Of a stretch of DNA of 23,179 nucleotides, positions 8,158 through 16,781 are shown piece by piece (position 1 is the stretch's first letter; the number at the start of each line of letters is the position of its first letter). The notes below the pieces were generated by a model. That model ran no database searches, was not told where the DNA came from, and saw nothing but the letters and a program-made list of their open reading frames with translations. Made by a program: the position numbers and the translations under genes. This DNA comes from JANQIV01 sp050117315 (GTDB lineage: Bacteria; Bacteroidota; Ignavibacteria; Ignavibacteriales; Melioribacteraceae): NCBI GenBank assembly GCA_050117315.1, contig JASFMY010000116.1, positions 1 to 23,179 of the forward strand, in the 5' to 3' direction.

Positions 8158-9441
8158 TTATTTTGCTATTAAATCGTATTCATTATAATCAACTATTTCT
8201 GCCGTGTAAAAGTCACCTATATTATATTTTTTGTTCCCTGTTTCTATAAGAACTTCACAGTCAACTTCAGGAGCATCTCTTTCACTTCTTGCAAAGTAAT
8301 AATCTTTGTTAAAACCGTCAATGAGTACTTTCAATTTACCCCCTACATATTTTTCATTTTTTTTCTCCGAGATATCTTTGTGAATTTCCATTAATGTTGC
8401 TTTCCTGTCTTCCTTTACTTCATCGGGGATAGGGTCACCCAAATCATAACTAAAAGTATTTTCTTCGGGAGAGTAGTTAAAAACACCGAACCTGTCAAAT
8501 TCAAAATCCTTAACAAAACTGCATAGCTCTTCAAAATCCTTTTCTGATTCATTCGGGTAGCCCGAAATAAACGTTGTACGTAATGCAATATCTGGGATTT
8601 TCTTTTTCAAGGTTTCAAGCAATTCTATTGTTCTTCTTTTTGTAATCCCTCTTCTCATTGATTTAAGAACATTATCGGAAATATGCTGAAGAGGAATGTC
8701 TATATATTTGCATATTTTTTCATTATACGCTATCATTTCCGTTATACTGTCGGGAAAATGCGACGGGTAAGCGTACATTAATCTTATCCATTCAATGCCG
8801 TTAACCAATGATATTTTTTCAAGCAGTCCCGCAAGGTTTCTTTTACCGTAAATGTCTTTGCCGTAATCCGTAGTATCCTGCCCTATAATAATTAGTTCTT
8901 TAACACCCTTTGAAGCCAGCAGTTCCGTTTCAAAAACGAGATCGTCGATTATTCTAGATTTATGTTTGCCCCGCATAATCGGGATTGCACAGAAAGAGCA
9001 TGGGTTGTCACAGCCTTCGGAAATTTTTAAGTACGCATAATGTTTTGGAGTAGTTATTTCTCTCTCTCCGAGCAGTTCGTACTTAAGATCGCCGCCTAAA
9101 TCCTCTAAAATTTCTTTATAGCTTTCCGTTCCGAAAAATGAATCGACCTCCGGGATTTCTTTTTCTAATTCTGGTTTATACCTTTCTGATAAACAGCCTA
9201 AAACAATTACTTTTTTTAACTTACCTTGTTTTTTGAGTTCGGTAGCATGAAGAATAGTATTTATTGATTCTTCTTTAGCTGCTTCAATAAATCCGCAAGT
9301 ATTTATAATAATTGTTTCCGCGTTTTCAGCATCAACAATTTCAAATTCGTTTAATTTTAGCTGGCTCAAAAGCCTTTCCGAATCAACAGTGTTTTTGGAA
9401 CATCCGAGTGTAATTACGCCGATTTTGTCTTTGCTATTCAT
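8158..9441 (-). CDS. rimO: Ribosomal protein S12 methylthiotransferase RimO
   Basis: A radical-SAM enzyme that adds a methylthio group to the conserved Asp of ribosomal protein S12. The N-terminal MTTase domain has the three cysteines of the auxiliary cluster (C14 in LGCSKN, C49, C83). The radical-SAM motif is CDNPCSFC (C144, C148, C151), followed by PIMRGKHKSR. The last 65 or so residues look like a TRAM RNA-binding domain. The LGCSKNTVDSE start and the length of 427 residues fit RimO rather than MiaB. It follows cdsA by 53 nt. Confidence 0.95.
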   Translation of the reverse strand: MNSKDKIGVITLGCSKNTVDSERLLSQLKLNEFEIVDAENAETIIINTCGFIEAAKEESINTILHATELKKQGKLKKVIVLGCLSERYKPELEKEIPEVDSFFGTESYKEILEDLGGDLKYELLGEREITTPKHYAYLKISEGCDNPCSFCAIPIMRGKHKSRIIDDLVFETELLASKGVKELIIIGQDTTDYGKDIYGKRNLAGLLEKISLVNGIEWIRLMYAYPSHFPDSITEMIAYNEKICKYIDIPLQHISDNVLKSMRRGITKRRTIELLETLKKKIPDIALRTTFISGYPNESEKDFEELCSFVKDFEFDRFGVFNYSPEENTFSYDLGDPIPDEVKEDRKATLMEIHKDISEKKNEKYVGGKLKVLIDGFNKDYYFARSERDAPEVDCEVLIETGNKKYNIGDFYTAEIVDYNEYDLIAK

Positions 9442-9494
9442 ATATCAAACAATTTATCCTAAAAATTAGTTTGACAAGTTATTTTTTTTATATG

Positions 9495-10322
9495 TTAAAT
9501 AAAATAATAAAGATAAATATATATAAGGGGAGAACTGAAAAGAAGTGAATCGAACCGGTCAAAAAAGCCGCCGTGTCCCGGGATTAATTGTGATGAATCT
9601 TTTGCGTCGGCATCTCTTTTAATAAGACTTTCAACAAAGTCGCCTATCTGGCCAAATACACCTACGATTATTCCAATTACAATTATGTCTTCCCAGCTAA
9701 GGAAATCCAGCACAATAAGTTTAGCTGCTGCAATACTTATTATTGCGAAAACGAATCCCGCTATTGATCCTTCAACGGATTTATTGGGGCTTACGCGTGG
9801 AAAGATTTTGTGTTTACCTATAGCAGTCCCGACGAAAAATGCTGCAGAGTCGCAGATCCAAATAGTTGCCAGTATTGAGATAATTAAATAACCGCCGCTT
9901 TCGTAAGGGAGTACTGTTTGATTGAAATGTTCTCTTATCAAAATTAAGGATGATGAAAAAAGTCCTATAAAAAAAATACCAAGGAAAGAGCCTCCCAGGT
10001 TATTTATTGCCGAACCGTTCCCTAAAAATAATTCTTCAAGCAATATTAGGGTAACGATCAAAAAAAATAAAATTAAAGGCGGACAAATAAATAAGAATGA
10101 ATTTATAATAATTAATAAAACGGCTGTCAAACCGGGAATCAAAGAAACGTTTATATTTTTTGATTTAACAAGAAGCCGGTATTCATAATAACTAAGCAGG
10201 CCAATTAGAAGTACAAACGAAAAAAAATAATAATTACCGGTGTAGCTGACGAAAGTTATAACGGGAATTGTGACTAGGGATACTATTATTCTGATCCAGG
10301 TATTACTGATTTTCATTCTCAC
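9495..10322 (-). CDS. cdsA: Phosphatidate cytidylyltransferase
   Basis: CDP-diacylglycerol synthase makes CDP-DAG from CTP and phosphatidate, the entry to phospholipid synthesis. The 275-residue protein has about seven or eight membrane helices and ends with the CdsA signature KRDADAKDSSQLIPGHGG followed by FFDRFDSLLF (about residues 230-265). SPNKSVEGSIAG, upstream of it, is also typical. The codon at 10322 is GTG; an in-frame ATG follows at 10316. Either start overlaps the end of the zinc-ribbon gene (14-20 bp). It carries on the CPBP/zinc-ribbon/cdsA overlapping trio. Confidence 0.94.
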   Translation of the reverse strand: MRMKISNTWIRIIVSLVTIPVITFVSYTGNYYFFSFVLLIGLLSYYEYRLLVKSKNINVSLIPGLTAVLLIIINSFLFICPPLILFFLIVTLILLEELFLGNGSAINNLGGSFLGIFFIGLFSSSLILIREHFNQTVLPYESGGYLIISILATIWICDSAAFFVGTAIGKHKIFPRVSPNKSVEGSIAGFVFAIISIAAAKLIVLDFLSWEDIIVIGIIVGVFGQIGDFVESLIKRDADAKDSSQLIPGHGGFFDRFDSLLFSSPLIYIYLYYFI

Positions 10323-10650
10323 TTGAACTGCTGTTTATATCTTCAATAATTTCTGCTGCCGCAACAGCGTCGGTTTTTTTGACCAATAATTTTATAACTG
10401 CAAGATCTCCGCTTGTAACAACGTAGCTTGTATCGGCCTGTGATAAGATTATCGATTCAATCCCGCCGCCTTCAAGATTGGATTTAAGCATATCCGCTTT
10501 GTATTTTTCGGAACATGTGTAAACAATAATCCAGTCTTTCGGGTTTAACAAGTTGCCTTCAAACTCTTCAACCGGTATTAGTTCGGTATTACAATCGGGA
10601 CAAGTATCAATGCCTTCAATGTATTCGTATTCACACTTCGGACAAATCAT
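10303..10650 (-). CDS. Zinc-ribbon protein with DUF2007-like domain
   Basis: A small soluble protein, 115 residues from the preferred start. The N-terminus has two CxxC knuckles (CPKC and CPDC) that should bind one zinc. The remainder, beginning DWIIVYTCSEKYKADMLKSN, looks like a DUF2007 (putative signal-transducing, ferredoxin-fold) domain: it has the characteristic pattern of a strand, then a helix over which a ligand or partner is proposed to bind. The function is unknown. A longer reading frame opens at a TTG (10665), but GGAGG lies six nt before the ATG at 10650, which fixes the start there. It overlaps the CPBP gene upstream (20 bp) and cdsA downstream. Confidence 0.75.
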   Translation of the reverse strand: MICPKCEYEYIEGIDTCPDCNTELIPVEEFEGNLLNPKDWIIVYTCSEKYKADMLKSNLEGGGIESIILSQADTSYVVTSGDLAVIKLLVKKTDAVAAAEIIEDINSSSSENENQ

Positions 10651-11581
10651 CGCTGCCTCCTGCAATATTAGTTTTGGTTTTGTAATAATTCCTTATGTAA
10701 TAAATCAATAATGAGAATAAAAGCAACAATAAAATAAAAACAAACAATTGAGTTATAATGCCAGAAGGGTCACTAATGTTTGATTCAATTATGTCTTCTT
10801 CGCCAAAAATAAAGTAGGCTATTAATGTAAAAAAGTTATTTATAAAGTGAAGCAAGATAGGTATTAAAATGGAACTGCTTTTGTAAGCTGCATATCCAAA
10901 ATACATTCCAAGAAATACCAATGCTACAAGGCCGTACGGGTTAAAGTGGTAAAGCCCGAAAAATAGTGAAGTAACAATTATAGCCCATGCCGGTTTTTTA
11001 ACCAGCTCAAAACTTTTTTGAACGAAGCCTCTGAATAAAACTTCTTCGCATATTGCAGGAATAACACTAACCATAAATACAATTAAAACCATTTCAAAAA
11101 CATTATCGTAACCCAGCAAAAATTCATATGTGCTTTCAACAAATTCATCAAGTTTATCCAAAACGGTTTTTAGTGAATTTACAAATGTAACAGACTCTGC
11201 AAGTTTTTCGAAAAGATATGTTTGAATAAAAAGATAACTTTGCAACATGGGAATAACTATGATCATGCCGAGGGCAAATAATCCCGCCTCTTTTAGCTCG
11301 GGAATTTTATATCTTATCATTGTTGATACATCATGGTAAATATATTTTGCAAGCAGTAAAGTCGGAAGTAAAATTAACAATAATTGACCGGCAGCCTGCA
11401 GAAGTCTCAACGCATTTATGTCCGCATTTTCTAAATCAAACCCGAAAATGCTGATGGTTAATAAACTTCCTCCGATCTGGTAAAGAAAGAAAATACCGAT
11501 TAGCCCTATAAACGCAGCAGCTTTTGGGGAAAGGGCAGGTTGAAACTCGTCTTGTGGTTCAAAAGGTTCCTGTTCGTACAT
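10631..11581 (-). CDS. CPBP-family intramembrane metalloprotease
   Basis: A 316-residue membrane protein with about eight hydrophobic segments. The CPBP (Abi, Rce1-like) motifs are all present: EEVLFRG (E179, E180, R184), FGLYH (H212), and HFINN near the C-terminal end. These residues form the putative glutamate/zinc active site. Family members process prenylated proteins, bacteriocin precursors or membrane regulators; the substrate here is unknown. A cytoplasmic acidic N-terminus of about 20 residues precedes the first helix. The 3' end overlaps the zinc-ribbon gene, so the two are probably coupled. Confidence 0.88.
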   Translation of the reverse strand: MYEQEPFEPQDEFQPALSPKAAAFIGLIGIFFLYQIGGSLLTISIFGFDLENADINALRLLQAAGQLLLILLPTLLLAKYIYHDVSTMIRYKIPELKEAGLFALGMIIVIPMLQSYLFIQTYLFEKLAESVTFVNSLKTVLDKLDEFVESTYEFLLGYDNVFEMVLIVFMVSVIPAICEEVLFRGFVQKSFELVKKPAWAIIVTSLFFGLYHFNPYGLVALVFLGMYFGYAAYKSSSILIPILLHFINNFFTLIAYFIFGEEDIIESNISDPSGIITQLFVFILLLLLFSLLIYYIRNYYKTKTNIAGGSDDLSEV

Positions 11582-11657
11582 TTAGTGCAGTATTAATTAA
11601 AGAAATAAATTTATATAAAAGAAGAGATAAATTCTATAATTAAGATATGTTAAAAGA

Positions 11658-12443
11658 TTATTTTTTAGAAAGAAGGCTGCCTTGGATTCCCTCGTAGGCT
11701 GTTAATTCGGAATCAATAGAACCTATCAAAACTTTTGTTTTTACTTTTACAGGCATTTTAACTTCGTCGTCTGTAAGCCAGATATAAATACTTCCTTCAC
11801 TTTTAAATAAGCCTCCCTCTCTAACCAAAGGCTCAACAATTATGCAGTCGAACGTACCTGCTTTAACACTTATTGTTTCTTTACCGTGGTACACTACGTC
11901 AAGCGGATAAACTTTGTCGTCGTAAAAATTCTGCATATTAAATTTATCGCCTTTTTGCATGTCTGAAAAATCAAACGTGCGAACTATATAAAACGCCGAA
12001 ACAATATCGTTAACATATTTTGGGATTTCATACTTGCCGTTCTTCGTAATTGCAAGCCCTTTACGCTGGTCGAAGAATGCGGAGAAGTCTTTTGAAAACC
12101 CGCCTTCGCGTATGTGCTGTTCAAATCTCCATGGGAATAATCCCTTTGTATCTATATAAGTTTCGTACTTATCTCTTACTTTAAAGAATAAATCAAAACT
12201 CGGAACAGTATTAACCTTGAATGTTACATGATAAGATTCTCTGCCGGAGATTTTTTTTATTCTGGGAATATGCATTTCGGCTATGCCTGCAACTATAAAC
12301 CCGTACTTTACATCAAATGTTAAACGTTCGCCCAAGCTGAATGCGTCGTTTTCAAGTTCTCGGAATTCGTTCTCCTGGGCAGAAGAATTTGCTGATAAAA
12401 AGAGAAACAATAAAAGCAATATATATTTGATTTTCATTTTCAT
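11658..12443 (-). CDS. DUF3108 exported protein
   Basis: A 261-residue periplasmic protein. It has a signal peptide (residues 1-22, cut near SSAQ). The mature part begins with GERLTFDVKYGFIVAGIAEM, the start pattern of DUF3108, and continues with KVRDKYETYIDTKGLFPWRFEQHIREGG and a beta-rich C-terminal half with VKAGTFDCIIVEP and YIWLTDD. DUF3108 folds resemble the lipid-binding barrels of LolA/outer-membrane trafficking proteins; the function is not established. It follows the glycosyltransferase 9 gene by 8 nt. Confidence 0.83.
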   Translation of the reverse strand: MKMKIKYILLLLFLFLSANSSAQENEFRELENDAFSLGERLTFDVKYGFIVAGIAEMHIPRIKKISGRESYHVTFKVNTVPSFDLFFKVRDKYETYIDTKGLFPWRFEQHIREGGFSKDFSAFFDQRKGLAITKNGKYEIPKYVNDIVSAFYIVRTFDFSDMQKGDKFNMQNFYDDKVYPLDVVYHGKETISVKAGTFDCIIVEPLVREGGLFKSEGSIYIWLTDDEVKMPVKVKTKVLIGSIDSELTAYEGIQGSLLSKK

Positions 12444-12451
12444 TTTTTCTT

Positions 12452-13483
12452 TCAGTTATTGAATAAAGGTTTCATTTTCTCAAAGACTTTTTGCACATCA
12501 ATTGAATCCATGCAGTTTAATTTCTCGCACTGTTCAACAGTGCAGTTACTACAATTAATTTCCGGTTCAAAAATTAATTTTTTATTCGTGAACGGTCCCC
12601 ATCTTTTTTGAGAACAGCTTTTTACTTTCGGATAAAAACCGACAGCATGTTTACCAAGCGCCGCTGCAATATGAATAGGCCCGGTTGAATTTGCAACAAC
12701 CACATTCGATAAGCTGATCACCGCAGTTAATTCCGATAAATTAAATTTGCCCGCCAGGTTAATCAGCGCTTTATTTTTGTTCGCAATGTTGTTACACATT
12801 TGAATTTCGCTTTTTGATCCGGTTAATATTACATTCAAGAACAATTGTTGTGCCAGCAAATTTGCAAGGGTTTTTATTTTTAAAAAAGGCAAATCTTTTG
12901 AGCTTCCGCCGCTTCCCGGGTGAATAATTATTGTTTTTTTATCTTTATCAAAATGAGTTTTTGACAATTCATTTTTTACCTTTTGTTTACTTTCATCATC
13001 AACCTGTATGTTAAACTGGACATTTTCTTCGTCAACATTTTCATTTATTCCGATAGTTTTCAACATGTTCATGTTGTGCAATAATTCGTGATTAGTCCCG
13101 TACTTTCTGTGTTCGTATATTTTTTTGTTGAATAAAAACGAATACCAGCGGTAACCCGTGCCGATCCTTGTTTTGATATTTGATAGACACAAAATAAGGG
13201 CTAACAAAAATTTTGAATGAACAACAAATGCGTAATCAAAATTTTCTTGCCGTAAAATTTTCAGGTTACTTAAAAAATCTATTTTATCTTTTCTTTCTTT
13301 TAAGATAAATATATTGCTAAGGCTTTTTAAGTTTTTAACAAGCGGAGCCGTATAGCTTCTAATTAAAATGCTTACCTCAGCAGAAGGGAAATGTTTTTTG
13401 ATAACATGTACCATAGGTATAGTTAAAACTACGTCCCCGATTCTGTCCGGGCGGACTATTAATATTTTTTTCGGAGCTTTCAT
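12452..13483 (-). CDS. Family 9 glycosyltransferase (ADP-heptose:LPS heptosyltransferase-like)
   Basis: A 343-residue GT-B enzyme that probably adds a heptose or related sugar to lipopolysaccharide core. The N-terminal domain has the GT9 motif RPDRIGDVVLTIP (11-23). The C-terminal nucleotide-binding domain has IIIHPGSGGSSKDLP and NSTGPIHIAAALG. The C-terminus carries a Cys-rich segment (CSNCTVEQCEKLNC) common in the WaaF/WaaC-like enzymes of FCB bacteria. Its start overlaps the alkyladenine glycosylase stop as ATGA, so coupling is very likely. Confidence 0.92.
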   Translation of the reverse strand: MKAPKKILIVRPDRIGDVVLTIPMVHVIKKHFPSAEVSILIRSYTAPLVKNLKSLSNIFILKERKDKIDFLSNLKILRQENFDYAFVVHSKFLLALILCLSNIKTRIGTGYRWYSFLFNKKIYEHRKYGTNHELLHNMNMLKTIGINENVDEENVQFNIQVDDESKQKVKNELSKTHFDKDKKTIIIHPGSGGSSKDLPFLKIKTLANLLAQQLFLNVILTGSKSEIQMCNNIANKNKALINLAGKFNLSELTAVISLSNVVVANSTGPIHIAAALGKHAVGFYPKVKSCSQKRWGPFTNKKLIFEPEINCSNCTVEQCEKLNCMDSIDVQKVFEKMKPLFNN

Positions 13484-14097
13484 TTTTGCGACACAAAAGG
13501 ATTATCTTTTATGTAAAATCTCCACAACAAATCTTGTGATTTTTTTATTCCTATTCTTTTTGTTGCAGCAATATTCTGGGGAGCTATTTTTTTGTTGTCC
13601 ACCAGGAATATTTCATCATCCATTAAGTCGGTTCCGTTGTGGCTTTTATTAATGTCAAAAGCCAAACAAATTTTGCCGGGACCGTTTGTAAGAGAGGGAA
13701 TTTTTTTTGAATCAAAATCTATGTTCCCAAACTTATTTTTGAACATTGTCTCGATTCCTTCAATAGGCTCAATTCCCCTAATCAGTATTGCTGTTCTCTG
13801 GTTTAATAAACCCGTTACAATGTTGGCACAAAAATACATCCCGTAAATAAAATAAACATATAAATAACCGCCTTCCTTAAACATAACTTCGTTTCGTTTT
13901 GTTTTACTGTTAAAGGAATGTGCCGCCTCATCAATTGAACCGTCGTATGCCTCTACCTCGACGATTTTCCCCGAAATAAACTCACCTTTAGTTTTTTTTA
14001 CAAAATATTTGCCTAGTAAGTCTTTTGCAATTTCCAAAACATTTTTACGTGTGTAAAACTTTTTGGAGAGTTTATTGTAGATTAAATCTGAAGGCAT
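13480..14097 (-). CDS. DNA-3-methyladenine glycosylase, AAG/MPG type
   Basis: A base-excision repair enzyme that removes alkylated purines. The catalytic Glu is E49 in EVEAYDG. YVYFIYGMYFCAN (80-92) holds the residues matching the intercalating/base-stacking tyrosines of human AAG (Y85, Y88). NGPGKICLAFDIN is the conserved C-terminal motif. The length of 205 residues is normal for the bacterial enzyme. It has no obvious link to envelope functions, but it overlaps the next gene by ATGA and follows the TPR gene by 18 nt. Confidence 0.94.
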   Translation of the reverse strand: MPSDLIYNKLSKKFYTRKNVLEIAKDLLGKYFVKKTKGEFISGKIVEVEAYDGSIDEAAHSFNSKTKRNEVMFKEGGYLYVYFIYGMYFCANIVTGLLNQRTAILIRGIEPIEGIETMFKNKFGNIDFDSKKIPSLTNGPGKICLAFDINKSHNGTDLMDDEIFLVDNKKIAPQNIAATKRIGIKKSQDLLWRFYIKDNPFVSQK

Positions 14098-14115
14098 AAA
14101 TAATTTTTAAAGGCA

Positions 14116-14769
14116 TTATTGTTTGAGTGAATTGTCTATTTCTGCAATTTTTTCATTATAGTAATCAGCTTTATCGGGATTTTTTTTTTTCAGTTCAAGA
14201 TAAACATTTTTTGCTTCTTCCAGGTTGCCCTGTGCTAAATAAATTCCGGCTAAAGTTTCCGAAGCTACGGGTTTCTTAGTAAAAACAATACCGGGGTTTT
14301 CTTCCGTTTCAGTTTCAATTCCATCGACACCTTTTATTTTAGCTCCTTCCAGTTTTTTGGCAAGTTCTTCAAGGTTGTCTTCAAATGAAGATTCATTGCT
14401 TGAATCTTCATTTTCAATACTGCCTTCGAAAAAAGATACTCTCCGGCTGTCGGAAACTCTAATAGTATCCGAGGAAATTTTTTCCATTTGCCTATAATAT
14501 GTGTCTTTGTTTTCTATGCTGTTATTTAATAGGAAAGCATTATCGATTTCTTTTTTTGCCAGGTCAACTTTGCCAATACAGGCTAATGCTTTTGCATATA
14601 TAATACGCGCAGTAAAATAGTTCGGATGGTTCTCAAGTCCTTTGTCCATGAAGGTTAAAGCCTCATCAAAATTACCGTTGTTTAAATAGTAATCCGCAAT
14701 ACGTGCAAAAAGGGGAGAAGATTTATTGAATTCGTAAAGCAGCAATAATTTCTTTATATCATCATCCAA
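14116..14769 (-). CDS. Tetratricopeptide-repeat protein
   Basis: A 217-residue soluble protein without a signal peptide. TPR-like helices fill residues 1-90 (for example ARIADYYLNNGNFDEALTFM) and the C-terminus (GIYLAQGNLEEAKNVYLELK). Between them lies an acidic, low-complexity linker of about 70 residues. It is probably a scaffold. The start is TTG (14767-14769), supported by AAGGA seven nt upstream, and lies only 2 nt after the glycosyltransferase stop, so it is likely made in step with that enzyme. Confidence 0.8.
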   Translation of the reverse strand: MDDDIKKLLLLYEFNKSSPLFARIADYYLNNGNFDEALTFMDKGLENHPNYFTARIIYAKALACIGKVDLAKKEIDNAFLLNNSIENKDTYYRQMEKISSDTIRVSDSRRVSFFEGSIENEDSSNESSFEDNLEELAKKLEGAKIKGVDGIETETEENPGIVFTKKPVASETLAGIYLAQGNLEEAKNVYLELKKKNPDKADYYNEKIAEIDNSLKQ

Positions 14770-14771
14770 GC

Positions 14772-16235
14772 TTATGTCCTTTTCTTTTTAAAAAGCGAAT
14801 GCTTCAAAGATAAATAAGAAACGCATCCAAAGCCAAAGAAAAACATCAGTTGAAACGGGAGAGCGGCAATTTCAAGAAAATAAACCGAAGCCGCAACACC
14901 TATAAAGCAATAGAATGCAAGAATCATTTCAACAAAAGTCGACGGATCAATCTTTGTTTTTGCGAGATACTTATTATGGGAAAAAGGATCCGAACTTTTT
15001 ACTACTTTAAATTTAGGTGTTCTTACAAACTCGCTTTTTTTATTAAACAATCCTTCAACTACAGCTCTTGTGTTATTTACGGCAAAACCCATACTGCCTG
15101 CCATAAACAAAGGAAAGAGAGCAATTTTTTTTCTCCAGTCTTTGTAAACGTCTTTTTGTGCGTACAAATAAAAAAGAAAAGAACCGATAAATGCAATAAC
15201 AAAAATAGACATGAAATTAAAAAAGTGATTGTACGGCCCGCTGTTTTTTATAAAAATTAACGGAACATTCAATATGCCTGCCAGCAAGATAAAGGGGAAA
15301 ACAATGTTGCTTGACAAATGAAAAGTCGATTGCAGTTTAATTCTGAAAGGCAGGTCCGATTTCCATACTTCCGGCAATAATTTTTTCGCCGTTTCAATTG
15401 CTCCTTTTGTCCACCTAAACTGCTGCGCTTTTAATGCATTCATCTCGGACGGGAGTTCGGCGGGGGTAGTGTAATCTCTCAAGAAAATAAATTTCCAGCC
15501 TTTTAATTGAGCCCTGTAGCTTAAGTCCAGGTCTTCGGTTAATGTATCCGCCTGCCAGTTGCCTGCATCAATTATACAGCTTTTTCTCCACACTCCGCCT
15601 GTACCGTTAAAATTAATGAAGAAGCCGGCTTTGTTCCTCACAGACTGTTCAATAACAAAATGTCCGTTTAACGCCAGTGCCTGAATTTTAGTTAACAGCG
15701 AATAATTTTCATTTAAGTGTTCCCATCTAGTCTGTACCAAACCGATTTTGGGATTATTGAAATAAATAAGTGTGTTCTTAAGGAAGTCCTTTGTCGGAAG
15801 AAAATCCGCATCAAAAATTGCTATGAATTCTCCTTTTGCAGTTTTTAGCCCTTCTTTAAGAGCGCCTGCTTTGAAACCGGTTCTTTTTTCTCTTCTTACC
15901 TGTTTTATATCAAATCCATGAGCTTGTTTTTCTTTAACAGCTTTGGCAACCACATCAACAGTTTCGTCCGTTGAGTCGTCAAGGACTTGAATTTCTAGCT
16001 TCTCTTTTGGGTAATCCAGATCGCAAACTGCATTAATTAATCTTTCTGCGACATAGTACTCATTGTATAAAGGAAGCTGAACTGTTACCGCTTTATCATG
16101 TTCGTTTTTATCATTTTTCTCGGGGTTATTATTTTCATACTTTTTCTTGTAATAAAGCATAACAAAACCATGGCTTGCAAAAATCATTAATACTGATAAA
16201 GCACAAATGTATGAGATTAGTATGAATTGGTCCAT
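14772..16235 (-). CDS. Membrane family 2 glycosyltransferase (cellulose-synthase-like)
   Basis: A processive-type GT-A enzyme of 487 residues. One N-terminal helix (5-28) precedes the catalytic domain, and four or five helices follow near 300-380 and 425-475. The catalytic residues are visible: DD at 86-87 in LDDSTDET, the DxD at 142-144 in FDADF, the TED motif in TLTEDLDLSYRA and QQFRWTKGA for acceptor binding. It resembles CESA/ceramide-glucosyltransferase-like proteins; the glycan made is unknown. It has no PilZ domain and no adjacent bcs genes, so cellulose is unlikely. It lies 24 nt downstream of the lptE-like gene. Confidence 0.9.
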   Translation of the reverse strand: MDQFILISYICALSVLMIFASHGFVMLYYKKKYENNNPEKNDKNEHDKAVTVQLPLYNEYYVAERLINAVCDLDYPKEKLEIQVLDDSTDETVDVVAKAVKEKQAHGFDIKQVRREKRTGFKAGALKEGLKTAKGEFIAIFDADFLPTKDFLKNTLIYFNNPKIGLVQTRWEHLNENYSLLTKIQALALNGHFVIEQSVRNKAGFFINFNGTGGVWRKSCIIDAGNWQADTLTEDLDLSYRAQLKGWKFIFLRDYTTPAELPSEMNALKAQQFRWTKGAIETAKKLLPEVWKSDLPFRIKLQSTFHLSSNIVFPFILLAGILNVPLIFIKNSGPYNHFFNFMSIFVIAFIGSFLFYLYAQKDVYKDWRKKIALFPLFMAGSMGFAVNNTRAVVEGLFNKKSEFVRTPKFKVVKSSDPFSHNKYLAKTKIDPSTFVEMILAFYCFIGVAASVYFLEIAALPFQLMFFFGFGCVSYLSLKHSLFKKKRT

Positions 16236-16259
16236 GTTTTTTTTATTTTATTAAAATTA

Positions 16260-16781
16260 TTACCAGTTCGAAACAACGCTTAAAAGGATGTCTTCCGTTA
16301 TATTATCTATTGCTGTTTCAATTGCCGTAAGCCTATCCTCAGTGACATCATTGCTATTACTATAATCACTGTAATTGGAGAAATTCTTATCTAATATTGT
16401 TTTCTTTTTAACCAAATCTTTGTATGTGACTTTTATAGTTATTTTTACTCTTCTTAGGGTTACATCTTCACCCTGAGAAACAACTTGCGGGGAATCGGTC
16501 AGGGAAAGAATAGTACACTCCAACAAAGCGTCGGAGTTTGACCTTTCTCCAATTTGTAAAGAATTATCCTGTACAAATTTATTTATAAGTTCGTTTGTAA
16601 AGTTTTCGCTAAGCTCCGCTTCCCCCGAGCCCGATCGATCTATACTAATAGGTATGGCAATAGTTTTCAAATGCGACGGAATAGATGCCCCCGTAAACGA
16701 ATAGCTGCATCCGTAAATAAATACCACCAAAAATGAAAACCAAATGAAATTTAATAAATGTTTTTTACAAATGTAAATCAT
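16260..16781 (-). CDS. lptE: LptE-like outer-membrane lipoprotein
   Basis: A 173-residue lipoprotein with a hydrophobic signal and lipobox IYGC, so C25 should be lipidated. The mature start CSYSFTGASIPSHLKTIAIPI, read in two parts as CSYSF and then GASIPSHLKTIAIP, is the LptE pattern of FCB bacteria. The rest is alternating strands and a final helix. LptE plugs the LptD barrel that inserts lipopolysaccharide in the outer membrane. Its ATG lies inside the end of the sigma-54 activator gene (17-bp overlap), suggesting cotranslation. Confidence 0.85.
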   Translation of the reverse strand: MIYICKKHLLNFIWFSFLVVFIYGCSYSFTGASIPSHLKTIAIPISIDRSGSGEAELSENFTNELINKFVQDNSLQIGERSNSDALLECTILSLTDSPQVVSQGEDVTLRRVKITIKVTYKDLVKKKTILDKNFSNYSDYSNSNDVTEDRLTAIETAIDNITEDILLSVVSNW

